Below are positions 1 to 8,961 of a stretch of 43,621 bases of DNA, in pieces (positions within the stretch are counted from its first letter, which is position 1; each line of letters opens with the position of its first letter). The DNA comes from Bin80 sp964503085. Lineage in GTDB: Bacteria; Bacteroidota; Rhodothermia; Rhodothermales; Bin80. The DNA lies in NCBI GenBank assembly GCA_964503085.1, contig CAZCYQ010000028.1:1-43621 (forward strand), given 5' to 3'. Below the pieces are notes generated by a model. That model was not told where the DNA came from and did no database searches. It saw nothing but the letters and a program-made list of their open reading frames with translations. Both the position numbers and the translations under genes were made by a program.

Positions 1-832
1 TGAAGCGTGAGGCCTGCGTGATGTTTGATATCCCGGCGTTCATAGCCAAATTGATCTGAGCGGTCCCGATATGTCCAGACTTTGTGGTGACGATAATCAC
101 GCCGTTGGCTCCCCGGGACCCGTAAATGGCCGTTGCCGAGGCATCCTTGAGCACATCAATTGATTCAATATCCGCGGGGTTAAGCATTTGGGCATTCCGC
201 TGGTCGGTCGGAAACCCATCAATTACCCAGAGAGGCTCGTAGCCGGCAGACAGAGAACCGATGGCGCGGATTGAGATCTGAGCCAGATCACCTGGGTTGG
301 CACTTCGATCAGCTACATTGATGCCCGGAACCAGACCCTGCAGGGCCTTTTCTACCGAAGCAACCGGTCGCGAAGCCAGGTCCGCAGCCGAAACTGAGGC
401 AATGGATCCGGTGACATCCTTACGCAACTGGGTACCGTAACCCGTAACGATAATTTCCTCAAGTCCCGCCGTGTCCTCCTCCATCATCACATCAATGACC
501 GTCCGCCCTTCAATAGCCACTTCCTGCGTAACGAAGCCCACGAACGAGAACACGAGAATAGTTGCGTCGTCGGGGACGATTAGCTCATAGTTGCCATCTA
601 CATCGGTAGCCGTCCCGATAAAGGATTCTGGGACGCGCACTGTCGCGCCGCCCAGGGGGTCTCCATTGACATCGGTTACAGTGCCCGTGATGGTCACATC
701 TGATTGCAAACCAAATGAGCCCCACGAGCCGTGGGGCTCTCCCGCGCTGGGGGCCAACTGGGACTGGGCCAGCACTACACCCGGGCAGGCCAGTAGCAGC
801 GCAACGATGAGAGTAGGCAGTCGCGTAAGCAT
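1..832 (-). CDS. SusC/RagA-family TonB-linked outer membrane receptor, N-terminal part (runs off window)
   Basis: The first 277 codons are visible; the C-terminal barrel lies outside the window. The ATG at 832 opens a signal peptide that ends near residue 22 (VVLAQ). A carboxypeptidase-regulatory-like beta domain follows at about residues 47-115 (TGTVTDVNGDPLGGATV, then FVGFVTQEVAI). Next comes the plug domain with the family hallmarks VTGYGTQLRKDVTGSI, RAIGSLSAGYEPLWVIDG, DVLKDASATAIYGSRGANG. Family knowledge: these outer-membrane transporters import oligosaccharides or other large substrates with TonB energy, usually with a SusD lipoprotein. No SusD gene is visible here; it would lie beyond position 1. 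The downstream neighbour in transcription order is unknown, so the substrate cannot be assigned. The family call is secure. Confidence 0.93.
   Translation of the reverse strand, partial: MLTRLPTLIVALLLACPGVVLAQSQLAPSAGEPHGSWGSFGLQSDVTITGTVTDVNGDPLGGATVRVPESFIGTATDVDGNYELIVPDDATILVFSFVGFVTQEVAIEGRTVIDVMMEEDTAGLEEIIVTGYGTQLRKDVTGSIASVSAADLASRPVASVEKALQGLVPGINVADRSANPGDLAQISIRAIGSLSAGYEPLWVIDGFPTDQRNAQMLNPADIESIDVLKDASATAIYGSRGANGVIIVTTKSGHIGTAQINLAMNAGISNITQASRF
717..739. repeat. Perfect 10-bp inverted repeat with 3-nt loop inside the SusC-like gene
   Basis: The arms at 717-726 and 730-739 are exact reverse complements (GAGCCCCACG / CGTGGGGCTC), separated by AGC. The hairpin lies about 95-115 nt downstream of the start codon, in the linker between signal peptide and beta domain (residues about 31-38). 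There is no U-tract, so it is not a standard terminator. It may be a chance consequence of Gly/Ser/His/Pro codons or a translational or mRNA-stability element. Confidence 0.6.
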
Positions 833-1531
833 GATTCACCTTGTTCTGGTGGCAGGATCATCCGTGAGGCAGCATGTACGGCTTCGCGCCAGATGCATGC
901 ATCCTCATTGGGTCCTACTTCCTGCAAACTGGCCGACTGCCGATGCAACCGATTTCAATATAAAACAATACTTAACAAAAATTTTGAAGATTTTCTGATC
1001 TTTTTTAACGAGACGGCAAGTCTGATCACCTCGTGCACCGTGGATGTCATCGTCGTTCCCATTCAGACTCCGCGCCTTCACTTGAATGGCAGTTCGACAT
1101 TCCGCGCTCTCCGGCGACAGGGAAAGCAGTCCCTCACTGGATCTCCGCCGAACGTGAAGAAGATGACTACCAGAAACATTCAAACGAGGCGCCAATTGCT
1201 GCCATCTGGCGGACCGCGCAAGCCGCCCGTTCCGTAATAGAAGCCCGAGCGATTATTGTGAAAAATCACTGGGTCAATTGCCGTGGCCGCTGCACCGTGC
1301 CGGGGAAGGCCATGATTGGATTCCGGAACTGCGATGGGTGCACTGTAATCGCACTTGTCCTGCCTTGCCGATTGCCTAATCGTATTCCCGCGATTGCCCT
1401 GACCTAGTTTCAGATGCGGGCTGAACACGAATGAAACCACCCCGCCGACTGGTCTAGATTCGCTGCGTTCGCGTGCTCGTTCCCCGGCTGGCTCAAAGCC
1501 AACTGGTAGGTCAGCAGTCTGAGATACTCCG
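833..1531. other. Intergenic region between the GH116-like gene and the SusC-like gene; AT-rich leader, no convincing gene
   Basis: About 700 bp. Short open frames exist on both strands but none has a recognisable domain or signal peptide. The block around 955-1015 is very AT-rich (TATAAAAC, AATTTTGAAGATTTTC) compared with its surroundings. It lies 120-185 nt upstream of the SusC-like start, where a promoter and 5' leader for that gene would be expected. I could not fit a clean Bacteroidota -33/-7 promoter, so no promoter is called. Confidence 0.4.
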
Positions 1532-4132
1532 CTACATTTCCTGCCGCTCCACAACGACCGTCGAGGCATCTCCCTGCGAAAACGTTCGCCCGTCAGTAAA
1601 CTCCGCTTCCCCGTAGCCGTGCAGTACAAGCCGATTCAACTCAATGGGACCATTGGCAGGATGTAACTCAACGGACATCTGCGATCCGCCGCCAGCAATC
1701 GTTACACTGCCGTACTGGTATCCGTTAGACCAGAAGTAGGTACCGGGCCTTGGATTGAACCCCATGCGATTTTCTACCGCCGAGTACTGAAAACCCGTGT
1801 AAGCCAGCAGCCCGGCCCACGCGGCCATAGCCCGTGAATATCGGTGGCCGTACTCACCTTCATTGAACGGATTGCGCTTGCGGCCATCATAGCGGTCCCG
1901 AATAGCCCGAAACACCTTCAGGCCCGCATCCTCCTGGCCTTCATAGATCATGTGGGCCGCGGTACTGTACTCAAAGCCGGTCATGATCTCCGTGTAATAT
2001 GGGAAGGGGAAATCCAACAACTCTCCGCGCGGATAGCTGGCCATAAGCAGGCCTGCCTCACTGCCCAGACCAAAGCTGCGAAAGGTGTTGAAATGCTCAT
2101 TGAAGTTATCAATGTAGTTGTACTTCATGATACTGCGTAGCGTGGTCTGCACATTCTCCTTGCTCAGGAGATACCCCAGGCCTGCCGTGTGCGCCAGGTA
2201 TTGTCCGACCAGTTGGTCTACCAGGCACCCCTTGCCTAATTGTGCCACGGTGCTGGTGCCCTCCGGTATATGATGCTCGTAGTATTCACCGTTAAAGATA
2301 TTGTCATCTATCCAGGCACTGCCCTGCTCGAACAGCTCTCTGGTTTCCTGTGCAAAAGCATCATCTCCCAAGTACCGCGCCATTTCCTCTGAGGCCCGCA
2401 GTGCACCCAGATACCAGCCAGCCATCTGTGGATTCGGCCCCAGATAGTTGATGTCCATGGTGTTGTGCTGGCTACCTTCCATAACTCCATCCTTGTCCTG
2501 ATCCCAAATACCCGTCCAGGCAAAACTCATGGACTTACGGATGTTGGGCCACATCCGGCGGAGCATCTCATCATCCCCTGACAGCTGCCAGTCGCGATAT
2601 ACCTTGATCAGCGTTCCCATCTGCCCGTCGGCCGCCCAGCGTTGGAAGCTCCGGGCCCGAAGTTCAATGGGAAGTCCGACGCGATGACTCATGGCCCCAT
2701 CGTCGTTGACTGAATGCACGAATTCCACCTCCCGGAACCGCTTGGACAGATTCCCGAACAAAAATGGGACGGTAGACTCGTAGTTCCACACATGAAAGCA
2801 TGTGCCGAACCCCCACCCGGAACTGCGGGATGCCCCGATCTTCGTTCCGTTGATGCTCCCGGTTCCCTCAAAGCCGTAAGGAAGTCCATCGGCAGTTCTG
2901 AAAACCGTCTGGCTCCGCAGGTGATTGAGATTAAAGAGCCCCGCCTCTTTGAGCACCTCTGGAGCATCGCTGTCTACCAGCGTACGTACAAAACTTACAG
3001 TTTCCGCTTCCAGGTTGTCCAGTGCCGAAGCGGTGCGCACGGCGACATCCCAGGCGTCTTCATACAGCGTCGTGTAGTAATTGCCAACGATTTCGGGGCC
3101 GCCGAATTCTCCGGCGTGATGAACCCCATGATCCCATGCACGCCGATTCGGAAAATGCCAGGTCAGCATGAATGTGATTGCACGTGCCTCGCCCGGCGCG
3201 AGCTCAACTTTAGCGGCAAGGGTTGCTGGCGGGGTCTGAATGACATGGGCGGTGTCGGGATGATCGGTAAGCTCGCCATCTTCAATAAAATCATCCCAGA
3301 ATTCGCGGAACGTCCAGTTCCAGGCCAATGGATCCCAAGAGGTACGGTAAGTGACTGGACTGGCCGTGGTCGCCAGAGCCATGGTGCCCCAGTTTACATC
3401 CAAAGAATCAACACCGTCTGATGTCATGTAAACGCCTCTGATGCCCCCATCTGCACGAAACGAGTTCACATTCCTGTCCGGTGCACCGGTCCAGCCATCC
3501 GCTCCAATGTAATTGGGTACCATGCCGACCACGGCCGCCTCCACCGAATCCTGGGTCGGATTGGCTAGCACATAACGAAGAATCGCCACAGGAATACCAC
3601 TTTGCTCGGCATCGCCAACAAGCAGCGGGTTGAATGCTTCTAGGCGTACTTCCAGTGGTACGTTTTGATGCTCAAACGACACCTGTGCCAACGGGTAGGC
3701 GGCCTCAAATGTCGTGGACTCAAAACGAGGGAAACCCGAATTGACGGCATCCGCACCCCAGTCGCCGCTGTGCTCCTTTGCTGATACGGGACCCTCTAGG
3801 ACTCGAACCTGACCCGGGGTGTCCGGTGTCCGATAATAGAGTGCAAAGAACGGCCCGTTGGCAATGGTCGGCAGGACGAGCTTAAAGGCCGGCAGGTAGC
3901 CCAGTGCGCCGCGATTCATGATTTCCCAGTCCCGCAGGTCTCCGCGCCCTCCGAGGGATACCGTCCCGGTCCCAATACCCCCCAGTGGCATCGCAACTTC
4001 GTCCAGGTAGGCCCCCGAATACGTCTTCAGCACGGGCCAGCCGGTCTGAGCATCCGGCCGAGAGCAGGCGGCTACGGCTACTAGCAGGAAAAGAGCAATC
4101 CAAGGTGCAGGCTTTATCGTTGTAGAAGGCAT
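1532..4132 (-). CDS. GH116-like (GBA2/DUF608) glycoside hydrolase lipoprotein
   Basis: An 866-residue protein. It starts with a lipoprotein signal (hydrophobic run, then VAVAAC; lipidated Cys at residue 23). An N-terminal beta-rich domain opens with PLGGIGTGTVSLGGRGDLRDWEIMN (shown in part: the GGIGTG and DWEI motifs), typical of the GH116 N-terminal domain. The (alpha/alpha)6 catalytic part follows, with DGVMEGSQHNTMD near residues 547-560 and YLGPNPQMAGWYLGALRA after it. By comparison with human GBA2, the Asp of NTMD is the likely acid/base residue. The usual nucleophile region reads GTCFHVWNYES (about 442-452) and has no obvious EGxEY motif, so activity is less certain. Family members cleave beta-glucosides or beta-xylosides. 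It is likely anchored in the periplasm or on the outer membrane. The minus-strand SusC gene lies 700 bp away and is probably transcribed separately. Confidence 0.85.
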   Translation of the reverse strand: MPSTTIKPAPWIALFLLVAVAACSRPDAQTGWPVLKTYSGAYLDEVAMPLGGIGTGTVSLGGRGDLRDWEIMNRGALGYLPAFKLVLPTIANGPFFALYYRTPDTPGQVRVLEGPVSAKEHSGDWGADAVNSGFPRFESTTFEAAYPLAQVSFEHQNVPLEVRLEAFNPLLVGDAEQSGIPVAILRYVLANPTQDSVEAAVVGMVPNYIGADGWTGAPDRNVNSFRADGGIRGVYMTSDGVDSLDVNWGTMALATTASPVTYRTSWDPLAWNWTFREFWDDFIEDGELTDHPDTAHVIQTPPATLAAKVELAPGEARAITFMLTWHFPNRRAWDHGVHHAGEFGGPEIVGNYYTTLYEDAWDVAVRTASALDNLEAETVSFVRTLVDSDAPEVLKEAGLFNLNHLRSQTVFRTADGLPYGFEGTGSINGTKIGASRSSGWGFGTCFHVWNYESTVPFLFGNLSKRFREVEFVHSVNDDGAMSHRVGLPIELRARSFQRWAADGQMGTLIKVYRDWQLSGDDEMLRRMWPNIRKSMSFAWTGIWDQDKDGVMEGSQHNTMDINYLGPNPQMAGWYLGALRASEEMARYLGDDAFAQETRELFEQGSAWIDDNIFNGEYYEHHIPEGTSTVAQLGKGCLVDQLVGQYLAHTAGLGYLLSKENVQTTLRSIMKYNYIDNFNEHFNTFRSFGLGSEAGLLMASYPRGELLDFPFPYYTEIMTGFEYSTAAHMIYEGQEDAGLKVFRAIRDRYDGRKRNPFNEGEYGHRYSRAMAAWAGLLAYTGFQYSAVENRMGFNPRPGTYFWSNGYQYGSVTIAGGGSQMSVELHPANGPIELNRLVLHGYGEAEFTDGRTFSQGDASTVVVERQEM

Positions 4133-4850
4133 AGCGATGACAATGTGCTGGTATATTCAAATGCCGGGATTCAAGTTACGCGCGGGACTCAGTGTCAAAA
4201 TATCGCAGGGGTCTGCAATAATTGCAAAGGCGGTGAGTATCGGTACGAACGTCCCATGCAATATAATGTATCCGTGATCATGAATTATTGCACGTTTTTC
4301 CCCGGTTGGGGACAAAGATGAACGCCTGGAGCAAGAGATCAATATTGGTAAACGGATCATGATAGCCACTGGGCAAAATAGCGCGCCGATACGATGTAGA
4401 AGTCAAAGAAACGCGTGACGAACGACAAGCGGGTATGATCCTGGACGAGCATTTAATCCCGGCGAATACCCATGACAGCAAGGACTTAGTGCCCCATATC
4501 AATATGGTGTGAAAAAAGCACAGCCAAGCGGTATTGGCGGAGAAGAAGTAAAAATGCAAAAAGAGCGAGGGATATTTTAGCCGCTTTTGGTAGCTGTTCA
4601 CGCTGCAATCCTATTGAGTCGTTTCGAATTGTGCGCGACCGCCTCCAGTAGGTACTCTGCATCTGCCTTCTGCAATCCATTCAATCGCGTACCCCCTGAA
4701 GAGCTTTGATGCTGTGGTAACGGCGGAATCACGTCTAAAATCTTTGCAGAACTCAATATTGACCCTTGTAGTATTTTCGTCCGAGATCTTAAGCGCCTTT
4801 TTTCAACAGTCTCATACTATATTTCCAGACCTTAAATCTCTCAAAACGTT
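4133..4850. other. Intergenic region with a decayed transposase fragment
   Basis: About 720 bp between the divergently transcribed GH116-like and SbcD-like genes. Apart from the transposase remnant at 4381-4600, I see no gene. The last 250 bp probably carry the promoter of the nuclease/ATPase pair, but no clear motif was found. Short reading frames on the minus strand here (for example 4278-4601) have no recognisable domain. Confidence 0.45.
4381..4600 (+). pseudogene. Fragment of an IS5-like DDE transposase, degraded
   Basis: Frame 4381-4512 reads RYDVEVKETRDERQAGMI, then LDEHLIPANTHDSKDLVPHI, ending in a TGA. Continuing past the TGA in the same frame gives KKHSQAVLAEKK, another stop, then a further similar stretch. 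The pattern of hydrophobic strand, 'PANTHDSK', then 'L..AVLA.K' resembles the middle of IS4/IS5-type transposases around the second catalytic Asp. Two in-frame stops and no N- or C-terminus show it is dead. No terminal repeats were found. The assignment rests on motif resemblance only. Confidence 0.4.
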
Positions 4851-6113
4851 TTGATCAAGCTTTTATGCCTCGGAGATGCACACCTGGGGCGGTATCCGTC
4901 CAGGGTTCCTTCCGGTGATAAATCTCTTTCAGTGCGTGCGGTCTGGGAGCGGGCGGTCTCAACTGCCATTGAAGAACGGGTTGATGCCGTAATTCTTACC
5001 GGGGATATGGCCGACAACAAGAATGCCTATTTCGAAGCTTATGGTGCCCTTCGAAGGGGAATTACCCAACTCAATCAAGAACGTATCCCTGTCGTAGCTA
5101 TTGCCGGAAATCACGATTATGATGTCTTTCCTCAACTTGCAGAATCAATGCCCGAGGATAATTTCATTTTTCTTGGACGTGACGGCACTTGGACTGAGAC
5201 GGTATTGAGGACGCATTCTGGCCGAAAACTCCGTTGTAGAGGATGGTCATTTCCATGCTCTCACTATGATCGGTCACCCTTGGATTCGCTTGGGCTCAAT
5301 CAAAGCAATGACTTCACGATTGGTATTGTACATGGAGATCTAGATACGCAAAGCAATTACGCCCCACTTACCACACAGAATCTGATCAATCAACCGGTCA
5401 ATCTATGGCTGCTCGGGCATGTACATGCCCCCAAGCTTCATGATGACCACCAAATCCCCATACTCTATCCCGGATCACCTCAACCCCTGGACCCGGGAGA
5501 ACCCGGTGTTCATGGACCCTGGATGATTACAGTCAGCCAGGACAATCAAATTAGAGCTGTGCAGCTGCCACTTGCCTCCGTGCGGTATGAAACCATTTCG
5601 GTCGACGTATCTGCTGCAGCACAGATCAGCGATGTAAAAACCTTGGTCGCTGAACAGCTTGAGCAACGCGGCAGTGAATTGATAAATAGCCATCCGAACC
5701 TTCAATATCTATCGTGCCGTCCTATTCTTACAGGACAAACACGGCTTCACCGTACACTCTCCATTGAGGGACTCCCAGATATTGATGACCTTGACGTTCA
5801 AGTGAGTGAGTGCAGCATCACAGTCGACGAAGTATACGTTGAGACCTCGCCAACCCGAGACTTAAATGAGATTGCACAACTCAATAATGATCCACCAGGC
5901 ATTCTTGCACGGTGGATCCTAGAGCTCAAGAGTGGTGGAGATCACGTATTGCTTGATCCTGCTCGTGAGTCTGCTGCATCGGTATACAAGAGTGCTGGAT
6001 TTAAGAGTCTAGGTGAAAAGGAGCCTGATACAGCAACACTCTCCAAATTCGTGATTCAGCAGAGTATGCTTCTTCTTGACGAACTTCTTGCACAGAAAGA
6101 GGATAATGGCTGA
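4851..6113 (+). CDS. SbcD/YhaO-like metallophosphoesterase (DNA repair exonuclease subunit)
   Basis: A 420-residue protein starting at TTG 4851; no ATG is available before the first catalytic motif, so the TTG is needed. All calcineurin-like phosphoesterase motifs are present: GDAHLG (8-13), GDMAD (51-55), GNHDYD (86-91), HGDLD (161-165) and GHVHAP (189-194). These bind two metals, usually Mn, for 3'-5' DNA nuclease activity. The C-terminal part resembles the capping domain of bacterial SbcD/Mre11 relatives. Its stop codon overlaps the start of the next gene by 8 nt. Together with the following ATPase it matches the YhaO-YhaN branch better than classical SbcDC, because the partner is shorter and has membrane segments. 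Confidence 0.88.
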   Translation: MIKLLCLGDAHLGRYPSRVPSGDKSLSVRAVWERAVSTAIEERVDAVILTGDMADNKNAYFEAYGALRRGITQLNQERIPVVAIAGNHDYDVFPQLAESMPEDNFIFLGRDGTWTETVLRTHSGRKLRCRGWSFPCSHYDRSPLDSLGLNQSNDFTIGIVHGDLDTQSNYAPLTTQNLINQPVNLWLLGHVHAPKLHDDHQIPILYPGSPQPLDPGEPGVHGPWMITVSQDNQIRAVQLPLASVRYETISVDVSAAAQISDVKTLVAEQLEQRGSELINSHPNLQYLSCRPILTGQTRLHRTLSIEGLPDIDDLDVQVSECSITVDEVYVETSPTRDLNEIAQLNNDPPGILARWILELKSGGDHVLLDPARESAASVYKSAGFKSLGEKEPDTATLSKFVIQQSMLLLDELLAQKEDNG

Positions 6114-8868
6114 GTCTCTGTTCTTCAAGGAAGTCAGGATTGATCGGATGTATGGCTTGCCCTTTGACCTTTTTCTCTCAGGACTGTCTGCACACCTTAA
6201 TATCGTGTTTGGCCCGAATGGGTCGGGAAAGACCACCATCGCCAATGCGCTAAATGGCCTGCTTCTGCCAAGTTCCGGGCGCGTATTGAAGCTATACGGG
6301 CAAGCAAATCTGGGTTTTGGCAATCAGACACTTTCTCTGGACGCAAAAGGGACGCGTGCAGAGTGTCGAATCAATGCGAGAACGGTTGATCAAAGCCAGT
6401 TCTCGCAGTTCCTGCGACCCAAAAGCTACCACCTGTCCTTACAGGAACTGCTTCCGGAAAAAAATGATGATAACGAGCTTGCCCGGGAAATTATCAAGCA
6501 AGCCAATGGTGGATTTGACATCGTCGCCGCGGGCAAGGAGCTTGGTTTTAAACTCCAGCAACGCTACAACAAAACAAGTGAAGCCAGAGAGTTTGAAGCG
6601 CGCAGCAAGAAACTGCAGTCAGTTATTCAAGAACAAAGCAGTCTTCAGCAACAAAAAAATGAACGTGAAAATCTTAGACAGGAGCTTAGCCTAAGCCTGG
6701 AAGCCGCCCGTCGCGCAGAACTGATCGCAAAAATAGTCCAATGGCGCAGCGCTAACGCTGAATATCAAAAAGCTCACGCCGCTGCAGAATCCTACCCTGG
6801 TGTGATCCAATCCAGTCAAAACCTAGCTAATGCTGTAATGAACGCGCAGGAGCTAGCCAGAACCATTGACCGACTGGAAAGGGAGGCGGATGAAGGACGC
6901 CGAGCTATCGACCACGTACAAAAAAGTCTAGAAGCAAACCGCCTCTCACCGAATGGTCTCGAACCGGGCGCGCTACAGCTGCTGATTGCCCAGGTCCGTG
7001 ATTTTTCCGAAAAATACCGGAAGCTTGAAGAACTGAAAGAAACGCACCAAGCCGCTGATAAACAGGCCCTGGATGCCTGGAAAAGGTTAGACGGTCTCTT
7101 GCCGGAAGGATGGCAGCCCGCATTTACCCGTGAAGACCTTGCACAGCTGCAAAGCTATGCGAAAACGCGCGGTTTGCATACCCAGGAGAAAAAAGCACTT
7201 GAAGAATTAAAGATTCTGCTTGGAATCGAAAAGGCCAATGATGGAAACGGTAAAAGCAACAAACTTCGTGATGCTCAGCGGGATATTCTGCAATGGATCC
7301 TGGCCCTGAGAAATGAATCGCCTCAACAACAGAGGACGCGAATTATTCTCATGACTGCGGCTATTGCTTCCGCAACTATCGCCCTGAGTATTGGGATTGC
7401 GGTTCATCCCAGTGGATACCTGGGGTTGGTTATCAGCCTAATGATTGGGTGGGCATATACCCTTCTACGTTCAGGGGCTCAACCACAGATATCCTCTTCA
7501 CAAAAAGATAATATCAAGCGCCTCCTTCCTGAACTGCCCGAAAATCCTGACCCGGACGCCCTGCAATCGGGGCTTGAACAACTGACCGAGGAACGCTCCC
7601 AGGCGCAGTTAGATACGCTCAAAATGAACGAATCCCATCGGATAGAGCGATCCCTTGAGAGCATGTCCGGGCAACAATCCAAGTTTGAAGCACAGAAAGA
7701 AGAACTAATAAGGACAATCAATCTTTACCCACCAAACGATATTACATCACTGATTGAACTTGTTGGCAGCATCCTGAACTGGCAGGAGCTTGATGACAAA
7801 GCAAAAGAGTTGGCAAACAGATGCGAACAGGTTTCTGCAACCTACCGCACCATTTTGGAAACAGTAGGCAGCACCTTTGAGCAGTTTGGATACGAAAAAC
7901 CAGTCAATCCATATGATGCCGAGCGATTACTTGATATCGTCAGAAATGACGATGATGCGGCCAAACGCGATCATACCAGTCTGAATCAGGAAAAAAGAGG
8001 GGTGGAAACAACGCAACGCAACCTTGAAGATCAAGTATCCCAGCATGCAAAACTATTCAAGGAACTGGGGCTTGAAATAGGGGATCTATCCGGTCTGGCG
8101 GCCTGCGCAAGCCAATATGCCGAATGGGAAAAAGCGAATTCCCATAGGAATAACCTAAAGGTCCGAGCGAATACGTTGCGCCCTTCACCAGAGGATCTGC
8201 GTGAACATGAATCTCTCCTGGAACTAGAGAATATTGAGGATGAATTGGCCGCTGCACAGAGCAAGTCTGCGCAAGCGAGGGGTTTACAGGAACGTCTCAC
8301 CAAGCTCGACCTCGAGATTGAACGTACTGAAGAGGGGCGATCACTGGAAAATGCTCTAGCAGAAAAAGAAAACAAGCGCGTAGAGCTCGAGAACGTACGG
8401 AACGAAAAAGCGGCAAAAGCTGTCGGCCAGACCATACTGGATACCCTCCGCGACCGTGCAATCAAGAACGCACCCCCGGTATTTCAGCGCGCACAAGAGA
8501 ACTTTGAACGGGTTACCGGCAACCGCTATACCCTCCGCATCCCCGAAGACAATACCTTTGGAGCGAGGGATAACCAACTTGAACGAGACTTTGACCTAAC
8601 CAAGTTATCCAGTGCTACGAGAGTGCAACTACTCCTGTCCGTGCGCCTCGCATTCGTAGAGACACAGGAAACCAGTTACCGGTTACCGCTCACCTTGGAC
8701 GAAACATTGGCCAATAGCGACGATCCGCGTGCTCAGGCTATCATCAAGACCATGTCAACTCTGGCGGCCAACCGCCAGATTTTCTACTTCACGGCCCAGG
8801 AAGATGAAGTGAATAAGTGGAAAGATTTCGTCCCTGCTGACCTGTTGCATGTACACCGTATTGGTTAG
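6106..8868 (+). CDS. SbcC/YhaN-like AAA (ABC-type) ATPase with coiled coils and central membrane hairpin
   Basis: A 920-residue protein from ATG 6106, which overlaps the nuclease gene by 8 nt. A TTG at 6076 is possible, but the product aligns with the family from MAESLFFKEVRIDR. Walker A is GPNGSGKTT (36-44). Long charged coiled coils follow. Two hydrophobic segments lie at about 410-432 and 437-455 where an SbcC would have its zinc hook. The C-terminal lobe carries a signature-like LSSATRVQLLL (about 835) and a Walker B/D-loop PLTLDETLANSDD (about 863-873). Family knowledge: YhaN-type proteins share this membrane hairpin and work with a YhaO-type nuclease on DNA ends. The membrane location is inferred from hydrophobicity alone. 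Confidence 0.87.
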   Translation: MAESLFFKEVRIDRMYGLPFDLFLSGLSAHLNIVFGPNGSGKTTIANALNGLLLPSSGRVLKLYGQANLGFGNQTLSLDAKGTRAECRINARTVDQSQFSQFLRPKSYHLSLQELLPEKNDDNELAREIIKQANGGFDIVAAGKELGFKLQQRYNKTSEAREFEARSKKLQSVIQEQSSLQQQKNERENLRQELSLSLEAARRAELIAKIVQWRSANAEYQKAHAAAESYPGVIQSSQNLANAVMNAQELARTIDRLEREADEGRRAIDHVQKSLEANRLSPNGLEPGALQLLIAQVRDFSEKYRKLEELKETHQAADKQALDAWKRLDGLLPEGWQPAFTREDLAQLQSYAKTRGLHTQEKKALEELKILLGIEKANDGNGKSNKLRDAQRDILQWILALRNESPQQQRTRIILMTAAIASATIALSIGIAVHPSGYLGLVISLMIGWAYTLLRSGAQPQISSSQKDNIKRLLPELPENPDPDALQSGLEQLTEERSQAQLDTLKMNESHRIERSLESMSGQQSKFEAQKEELIRTINLYPPNDITSLIELVGSILNWQELDDKAKELANRCEQVSATYRTILETVGSTFEQFGYEKPVNPYDAERLLDIVRNDDDAAKRDHTSLNQEKRGVETTQRNLEDQVSQHAKLFKELGLEIGDLSGLAACASQYAEWEKANSHRNNLKVRANTLRPSPEDLREHESLLELENIEDELAAAQSKSAQARGLQERLTKLDLEIERTEEGRSLENALAEKENKRVELENVRNEKAAKAVGQTILDTLRDRAIKNAPPVFQRAQENFERVTGNRYTLRIPEDNTFGARDNQLERDFDLTKLSSATRVQLLLSVRLAFVETQETSYRLPLTLDETLANSDDPRAQAIIKTMSTLAANRQIFYFTAQEDEVNKWKDFVPADLLHVHRIG

Positions 8869-8961
8869 TCCGTATCTTCTCCATCAGGGACTGCCAAAGA
8901 ACAAATCCCGAGTTTGGTGTTGGAATTATCGAGGCCACTGCTATTTGCATGAGCGACTAAA

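Noticed and set aside
5415..5430. 16-bp perfect palindrome GGGCATGTACATGCCC
   Set aside because: It encodes the conserved GHVHAP metal motif of the nuclease, so codon constraint explains it; no second copy was seen.
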